This document shows positions 59,089 to 64,000 of a stretch of DNA of 64,000 bases, in pieces. How positions within the stretch are numbered: the first letter of the stretch is position 1; every line of letters begins with the position of its first letter. A model generated the notes under the pieces. That model was not told the DNA's origin and did no database searches. It worked only from the letters and a program-made list of their open reading frames with translations. A program made the position numbers and the translations under genes. The DNA is from Streptomyces mirabilis (GTDB taxonomy: Bacteria; Actinomycetota; Actinomycetes; Streptomycetales; Streptomycetaceae), in contig NZ_JBCJKP010000001.1 of the NCBI RefSeq assembly GCF_039503195.1, positions 124,001 to 188,000 on the forward strand. The letters are read 5' to 3'.

Positions 59089-60007
59089 CCCCGCTGCCCC
59101 CGGCCCGTCTTCTTCGCCGCCGCCGCCGTCTTCTTCGCCGTCTTCTTGGCGGGCGCCTTCCCCGCCGTCTTCCTGGTCGTCTTCTTCGGCATCTCGTGGA
59201 CCTCGGCATCGGCGGCGTCCTCGCCGCGCGCTGCCTGGGCCTTGCGGACGCTCTCCTGCAGGGCCGCCATCAGGTCGACGACCTGGCCGCCCGTCTCCTC
59301 GGCCTCCTCGGTCGGCTTGGGTGGCTGCCGGCCCTCGGCCTTCGCCTCGATGACCACCTCGAGTGCCTTCCGGTACTCGTCCTGGTAGCCGGAGATGTCG
59401 TCCGTCGTCATCGAGTCGACCAGTTGCAGCGCCTCGTCGATCTCGGAGTCCGTGACCGTGATGTCCTTCGGGGCGAGCTCGGAGGGGTCGCGCACCTCAT
59501 CGTCCCACTTGAGCACGTGCGCGACCAGCGCCCCGTCCCGCACCCGCAGCAGCACCAGGCGCTCACGCCCGTGCCACGCCAGCTTGGCCACGGCCACCTT
59601 CGTGTTGCGGACCAGCGCCCGGGCGATCAGAGCGTACGGCTTCGCCGCCACGGGGCCGTCGTACTGCAGGAAGTAGCTGTCGCCGCTCAGCCGCACCGGA
59701 TCGATCGACGCGGCCGGCACGAACGCGACGATCTCGATCGCTTTCGCGGTCGGCAGCGGCATCCGCTCCAGCTCTTCGTCCGTGACCGCGACCAGCGTGT
59801 CCTTGGAGACCTCGAACCCCTTGCCGATCTCGCCCGCGGACACCTCGCGGTCCTCCGCCTCGCAGAACTGCGCACCCGCACCCGGCCCAGGTCTTCGGTA
59901 TGGACCTGGTGGAAACGGACCGAGCGGTCCTCGGTGGCGCTCATCAGCTTCACCGGAATGGTCACCAGCTCAAAGCCGATCGCGCCGCTCCACAGCGGTC
60001 GGGGCAT
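59082..60007 (-). pseudogene. ku: Ku protein gene with a one-base frameshift
   Basis: From the ATG at 60007 the protein starts MPRPLWSGAIGFELVTIPVK, LMSATEDRSVRFHQVHTEDL and GRVRVR, then shifts near 59875; the rest reads FCEAEDREVSAGEIGKGFEV, SVRKAQAARGEDAADAEVHE and a Lys/Ala-rich C-terminal tail. One extra A (AAG for K before FCEAED) would restore a normal ~308-aa Ku. Ku binds DNA ends in bacterial non-homologous end joining. It is divergent from an ATP-dependent ligase gene, the usual NHEJ pairing. If the shift is real, this copy is non-functional. Confidence 0.85.
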
Positions 60008-60118
60008 CACAGACCTCCACAACAACCCCGAGCCCCACCAGCCCAGGAGCCCCCGACACGGCCCGCTTCCCGACGACGCCGGCGCGCGCTGCCACTGGCA
60101 CCGTCGCAGGCTGGACGG

Positions 60119-60994
60119 GTGGACTGGCCCGTTTCCGTCGCCCTCGCGCAGTCCGTACCGGAACTGCCCACCGGAACGGACTGGAGCTACGAGATGAAAC
60201 TCGACGGCCACCGAATGATCATGTGGCGGACCGGCGACGGGGTCCGGCTGCAGGCCCGCTCCGGGAGAGACGTCACCGCCGCATGGGGCGACCTCGCCCT
60301 CGCCGGCCACCACCTCCCGGCCGGGACCGTCCTCGACGGAGAGGCTGTCATCGTCGCCGAGGACGGACGGATCAGCTTCGAGGCCGCACAAGCCCGAGCC
60401 GCCTCCTCCCCCACCCGCGCCCACCGCCTCGCCGCCCAACGCCCCGCCCACTACATCGCCTTCGACGCCCTGCAACTGCCACCGCCGAACGGGGACATAC
60501 GAGCAAGGCCGTACAACGAGCGCCGCGCAGCCCTCCGCAACCTCCTGGCAGAACTGCCCGCGCCCACCCCGATCCAGGCCGTCTCCGCCACCACCGACCG
60601 CGACACCGCACTCACCTGGTACGACACCCTCCACGACCAGGGCGTCGAAGGCATCGTCGCCAAACGCACCACCTCCCCCTATCGGGCCAACCGCACCGGG
60701 GCGTGGTTGAAGATCCGCCACGCGGACACGATCGAGGCGGCCCTCGCCGGGTTCACCGGCACCGCGCGCCAGCCGCGGGCACTCGCCGTACGGCTCCCCG
60801 ACGGACGCGTGGCGCTGTCCCAGCGCCTGACCACAGCCCTGGCCACCCGGATCGCCCCGCGCCTGGTCCCCCAGCCCAGGCGCGCATACACGCAGGGCGG
60901 CGACGCCTACACACCCGTAAGCGGTCAGGTTGTTGTGGAGGTCGTGGCAGGCACCACCCGGCATGCGGTGGTCACCGTGGTCCGCCTGCGCTGA
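60119..60994 (+). CDS. ATP-dependent DNA ligase (LigD/LigC type)
   Basis: 291 aa from the GTG at 60119. Motif I with the adenylated lysine is SYEMKLDGHRMIMWR; other nucleotidyltransferase blocks are VLDGEAVIVAEDGRISFEAA (III), YIAFDALQL (IIIa), DQGVEGIVAKRTTSPYRANR (IV) and GAWLKIRHADTIEAALAG (V). A C-terminal OB-fold region ends in VVEVVAGTTRHAVVTVVRLR. It would seal nicks and double-strand ends, with Ku, in NHEJ. Motif IV/V and the OB part are duplicated at 63178. No polymerase or nuclease domain is attached. Confidence 0.9.
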   Translation: MDWPVSVALAQSVPELPTGTDWSYEMKLDGHRMIMWRTGDGVRLQARSGRDVTAAWGDLALAGHHLPAGTVLDGEAVIVAEDGRISFEAAQARAASSPTRAHRLAAQRPAHYIAFDALQLPPPNGDIRARPYNERRAALRNLLAELPAPTPIQAVSATTDRDTALTWYDTLHDQGVEGIVAKRTTSPYRANRTGAWLKIRHADTIEAALAGFTGTARQPRALAVRLPDGRVALSQRLTTALATRIAPRLVPQPRRAYTQGGDAYTPVSGQVVVEVVAGTTRHAVVTVVRLR

Positions 60995-61014
60995 CCCGAC
61001 CACAGGCTTCTGCT
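60645..61014 (+). repeat. Ligase 3' end, copy 1 of a ~365-bp direct repeat
   Basis: From TCGAAGGCATCG (60645) to TGACCCGACCA(CA)GGCTTCTGCT (about 61014) the sequence is repeated at 63178-63543 with over 90% identity by eye. The copies are 2.53 kb apart in the same orientation and enclose the membrane protein and MarR genes. Confidence 0.85.
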
Positions 61015-61285
61015 CGACTGCACCTCTTCTCCCCGGCTGTCGCGTGGAGAAGACACCTCATGGCAGGCACTGGGCTCCAGGCCGTCTCCGAGCAGCGGTG
61101 CTGGCGGTGTACGTCATCGTCTCGTCTCCCTCGCCGCTCCGTGCGGAGCGGCGGCCGAGTCCGCGGTCTGTTCGCGGCTGGTAGCGAGACTCGTCAAAGG
61201 GGGAACACCCCTCCACGACAGCCGGTGCCAACCTGGACAAGGGGGCATGGTCGGACTCAATCGGACCCCACAGCGCGGAGTGCGC

Positions 61286-62467
61286 TCACCCGAACCACGC
61301 CGCGCGCTGCTGCGCCGCCTCATCGAAACCGCCGCCGCCGAGACCGGAAAGACCGCCAGGCCCGGCCTGCCGCGCTGGCTCGGCGTCGGCCCCGACCTCC
61401 TCGACCGGAAGGGCTACCGCGTACTGAGGCTCGGCCGTGTTCTGCGCGGCACTCGGAGCCTCGCGTCGGAACACGTCCTTCAGGTAGAGCACGGCGACGG
61501 CGCCGAGCACCCACAGCGGGAGGATCACCAGGGCGCGGGTCAAACCGTCGTTCTGGAACCCGGACAGCCCCTGCATCGCGCGGACGCCCACCCCGACGGG
61601 CAGGACCTCGGAGAGCGGGTGCAGCCAGGACGGAAGGTACGCCGCGGGCAGGACCCCGCCGCTGCTGGCATTGCCGAGGATCAGCAGGAGTATCGAGGCA
61701 AGACTGACGCCCGCGGAGCCGAACAGTCGCAGGAGCACCATCGTCGTGCCGCCGACCGCGGCGCCCATCAGCGCGACGACGAGGGCGAGGGGCAGGGAGG
61801 CGCCGGGCAGCGCACCGAACCCCACGCTCCCGCCGATGACCGCGACCATGATGCCGCCGATCGCTCCGAACAAGGCCAGGCTGGCCATACGCCAGCGGAA
61901 CGTGAGCCGGGGTGCGAGCTGGTAGGTCGTCATGCCGAAGAGGTATCCGGCCAGTACCAGGCCGAAGGCCGCGTAGAAGGCAGAGAGTCCTCGGGTGTCC
62001 TCCGCCGCCGACGGGGCAACGTCCTCGACGGAGAGGTGATGGTGTTCCGCACGGGCCACGGCGCCGAAAGCGGTGGTCACGGTGGCGGTGACGCCGGCTC
62101 CGTTGGCGCTGGCGTAGAGCAGGTTCCCCTTGCCGAGGTAGGCCGCGTACACGGACCTGTCCTGGACAGCCCGTCGGGCGGTGGATTCGTCGGGGTAGGT
62201 CTCGAGTGTGAAGCCGCCCGGTACGGCGCGCGCGAGGCCCTGGCGCAGCTGCGCCTGATGTGTGCCGACCTCCGTCGTCCCCACGCGCAGTTCATGAGGG
62301 CGTGGCGCGTGGAAGGCGGCGAGATAGACGCTGACGAACACTGTGCCTATCAGCAGGACGACCGCTACGGGGCCCAGGACGGCGCGTGCGGTTCCAGGGC
62401 GGGGCAGCGGGTGGGCCACGTCCAGGGCATGCTTGTGAGACTTTGGGGTCGAGGAGCGCAGTGCCAT
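61286..62467 (-). CDS. ABC-2/YhgE-like polytopic membrane protein
   Basis: 393 aa from the ATG at 62467 (AGGAA about 10 nt upstream; a longer frame to 62935 overlaps the MarR gene and is rejected). One N-terminal transmembrane segment (AVLGPVAVVLLIGTVFVSVY) is followed by an extracellular domain of ~130 aa (STARRAVQDRSVYAAYLGKG, LLYASANGAGVTATVTTAFG) and five C-terminal segments (LSAFYAAFGLVLAGYLFGMT, LALFGAIGGIMVAVIGGSVG and others). This resembles DUF3533/YhgE-type ABC-2 membrane proteins. It is divergent from a MarR gene that probably represses it, suggesting export of a toxic compound. Confidence 0.85.
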   Translation of the reverse strand: MALRSSTPKSHKHALDVAHPLPRPGTARAVLGPVAVVLLIGTVFVSVYLAAFHAPRPHELRVGTTEVGTHQAQLRQGLARAVPGGFTLETYPDESTARRAVQDRSVYAAYLGKGNLLYASANGAGVTATVTTAFGAVARAEHHHLSVEDVAPSAAEDTRGLSAFYAAFGLVLAGYLFGMTTYQLAPRLTFRWRMASLALFGAIGGIMVAVIGGSVGFGALPGASLPLALVVALMGAAVGGTTMVLLRLFGSAGVSLASILLLILGNASSGGVLPAAYLPSWLHPLSEVLPVGVGVRAMQGLSGFQNDGLTRALVILPLWVLGAVAVLYLKDVFRREAPSAAQNTAEPQYAVALPVEEVGADAEPARQAGPGGLSGLGGGGFDEAAQQRAAWFG

Positions 62468-62495
62468 CGCAAACAGATTCCTAGAATAGAAGCCA

Positions 62496-62526
62496 ACTGA
62501 TAATATCTTGTACATCATAATCAGCT
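62496..62526. promoter_or_regulatory. AT-rich MarR operator candidate
   Basis: In the 81-bp gap between the divergent genes, ACTGATAATATCTTGTACAT followed by CATAATCAGCT has outer CTGAT/ATCAG arms and an inner TGTACA palindrome. It is the only AT-rich stretch nearby and suits control of both promoters. Confidence 0.5.
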
Positions 62527-62548
62527 GACTTACAAAGGGATCCGCCGC

Positions 62549-63022
62549 GTGAAACATTCCGTCCAGCGCACGGGCCATGTGGCCTGGCAGATCGGCCAGA
62601 TCGTGGCGTCCCGGGTCGAGCGCGCACTGCGTCCGTTCCAACTGACCCTCGCCCAGAACAGCGCCCTGACTCAGGCCATCCTCGATCCGGGTGTCTCCAG
62701 TGCGACCGCGGCGCGCAGGACGGCGATCACCCCTCAGTCCATGGGAACCGCGGTCAACGGGCTGGTCGAGCGGGGGCTTCTGGAGCGCCGGACTACCCCC
62801 GGCGACAGGCGCACGCACCGACTGCACGCCACCGAGGCGGGCCTGCGGCTCTCGGCGGAGGCCAGCAGCGTGGTGGACGCCACCCACGCCGACGCTCTGG
62901 AAGCGCTGACGCCGCTGGAGCAGGAGCAGGTGCACTCACTGCTGGTGAAGCTGTTGGCGTCACTGAATCCGGCATCCATGGACGGCGCCAGCGCACCCCG
63001 GGGAGCCGGGGGGCCGATCTGA
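62549..63022 (+). CDS. MarR family transcriptional regulator
   Basis: 157 aa from the GTG at 62549 (AAGGGA 8 nt upstream). Winged-helix MarR domain: PFQLTLAQNSALTQAILDPG, VSSATAARRTAITPQSMGTA, VNGLVERGLLERRTTPGDRR and THRLHATEAGLRLSAEASSV (wing). The dimerising ends are helical. It is divergent from the ABC-2-like membrane protein, the normal layout for a repressor that responds to a toxic ligand and derepresses an exporter. Confidence 0.88.
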   Translation: MKHSVQRTGHVAWQIGQIVASRVERALRPFQLTLAQNSALTQAILDPGVSSATAARRTAITPQSMGTAVNGLVERGLLERRTTPGDRRTHRLHATEAGLRLSAEASSVVDATHADALEALTPLEQEQVHSLLVKLLASLNPASMDGASAPRGAGGPI

Positions 63023-63177
63023 GGAGTCGTCCTCGGGGGAACCACCGCTCGTGCTGCTGTACCAGTTCCTGACGCAGCGACGTGACAGGCCGGTCTCCTT
63101 TGGGGCCCGGCCCGTCAGTGTGGCGACGGCTCTTCAGGGCGCGTAACCGCTATGGCATCAGCTCGTTGGGGTCGCTA

Positions 63178-63543
63178 TCGAAGGCATCGTCGCCAAACGC
63201 ACCACTTCCCCCTACCGGGCCGGCCGCGCCGGAGTGGTTGAAGATCCGCCACGCGGACACGATCGAGGCGGCCCTCGCCGGGTTCACCGGCACCGCGCGC
63301 CAGCCGCGGGCACTCGCCGTACGGCTCCCCGACGGGCGCGTCGCGCTGTCCCAGCGCCTGACCACGACCCTGCCCACCCGGATCGCCCCGCGCCTGGTCC
63401 CCCAGCCCAGGCGCGCATACACGCAGGGCGGCGACGCCTACACACCCGTGAGCGGGAAGGTCGTCATGGAAGTCGTGGCAGGCACCACCCGACATGCAGT
63501 GGTCACCGTGGTCCGCCTGCGCTGACCCGACCAGGCTTCTGCT
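63178..63543 (+). pseudogene. Second copy of the ligase 3' end
   Basis: EGIVAKRTTSPYRAGRAG followed, after a 2-bp deletion relative to the first copy, by WLKIRHADTIEAALAGFTGT, ARQPRALAVRLPDGRVALSQ and VVMEVVAGTTRHAVVTVVRL in the shifted frame. Compared with 60645-61014 there are scattered third-position changes. No start, motif I or III is present, so it cannot encode a ligase. Confidence 0.85.
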
Positions 63544-64000
63544 GGAGTGGAGGAGTGCGGCGCCCGACCTCCCCCGGCTGTGCTCCCGCGCTCTCACTCG
63601 GCTGAGGCGGATATCAGTCCTTGCTCTCGGTCCTCGCGTGCTTCTTCTTCCGAGTGCGCATCCAGGCTGCTGCCACGTGGCTTCGTTCACTTCAAGCAGC
63701 AGCGTTTGTGCGCCGGTTTGGGCAGCAGTTGGTGATCTTGAGGCTCGTGGATGTCCACCAGAAATGACGTCAGTGCCTGACGCAGCGGCTGACAGGCCGT
63801 TGCTCGGAGGAGCCTTCGGCCCAGAAGCAGTCGTCCGGCGGCCATATCCTTCTGTCATGGCAACTTCACTTCGGCTGGAGTGGCCTGCGCGGAGACTGGA
63901 GAGGGCAGGTGGAGGGTGGGGGCGACACGCAACCCGAGGGCTGAGTTCTTCAGCAGTCCGGGGTGGATGGGCGTATGCATCCTGTTCTATGCACTAACAG
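63544..64000. other. 457-bp end of the window, no gene recognised
   Basis: Only short frames are present, including a 46-aa frame starting MATSLRLEWPARRLERAGGG at 63858. None is convincing. Confidence 0.3.

Noticed and set aside
61286..62935. 549-aa version of the ABC-2-like membrane protein
   Set aside because: The extension overlaps the whole MarR gene and the operator region; the ATG at 62467 gives a normal membrane protein.
1..64000. tRNA, rRNA or a replication origin
   Set aside because: No cloverleaf with conserved TTCGA loop, no rRNA segments and no iteron or DnaA-box cluster was noticed by eye; a tRNAscan or covariance-model search could overturn this.

Overview
The window looks like a Streptomyces (or close actinomycete) accessory region, such as a chromosome arm or a linear plasmid. 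The evidence is very high GC, strong third-position GC bias in real genes, many GTG starts, families common in Streptomyces (DUF6197, DUF6207, SigE-type sigma, SpoIIE phosphatase, SARP, Ku plus small ATP ligase) and a dense layer of intact and decayed insertion sequences. No rRNA, tRNA or core biosynthetic operon was recognised.

Layout. 0-5 kb: a minus-strand redox/detoxification group (two quinone-oxidoreductase-like MDR proteins, a nitroreductase, an ICL/PEP-mutase-like enzyme, an AhpD-like CMD protein), with TetR regulators at 5.7 and 8.8 kb around a large SpoIIE-type phosphatase. Four 14-bp quasi-palindromes of one pattern (GGACTA..TAGTCC-like) sit at 4952, 5155, 8741 and 9699 and probably form one operator family. 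9.8-16 kb: a graveyard of fragments (SARP, MocR, IS5, integrase, IS3, pentapeptide protein, ammonia-lyase) around an intact secreted protein and an AraC regulator. 16.1-19.8 kb: a 1222-aa HTH-NTPase-14xWD40 protein with two exactly identical adjacent 126-bp repeat units. 20-24 kb: an envelope group (frameshifted secreted protein, membrane-anchored protein, SigE-family sigma factor translationally coupled to a lipoprotein). 24-31 kb: IS6, a group II intron fragment, ISAs1, an IS110 pseudogene and a Tat-exported multicopper oxidase bounded by inverted ISAs1 ends. 31.4-34.5 kb: an Rhs toxin tail with its immunity gene, then Tn3, alcohol dehydrogenase, IS21 and LLM-oxidoreductase fragments.

34.5-41.2 kb: two short type I-E-like CRISPR remnants in opposite orientation enclose an intact IS110, a conserved hypothetical, transposase fragments and a two-gene cassette (37.5-40.9 kb): a 700-aa protein I cannot assign and a 430-aa protein with HELGH and a downstream EWFAE, looking like a zinc gluzincin protease. 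No cas genes are seen. This cassette is the best candidate for an undescribed system.

41.4-48.4 kb: IS1380, then a minus-strand group (NmrA-like reductase, muconolactone-isomerase-like protein, broken SsuA-like and SDR genes, TetR) and IS1380/IS5 remnants. 49-56.4 kb: small Streptomyces-type genes (DUF6197, 53-aa CxxC protein, repeat-rich secreted protein, P-loop kinase-like protein, YedK/HMCES, HEAT-repeat protein, DUF6207). 56.8-64 kb: IS701, a ricin-type lectin protein, a frameshifted ku divergent from an ATP-dependent DNA ligase, and an ABC-2-like membrane protein divergent from a MarR regulator. This last pair is bounded by a ~365-bp direct repeat of the ligase 3' end.

Several genes carry single-base frameshifts, some in homopolymers. 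Whether each is decay or a sequencing error cannot be told from the sequence alone.
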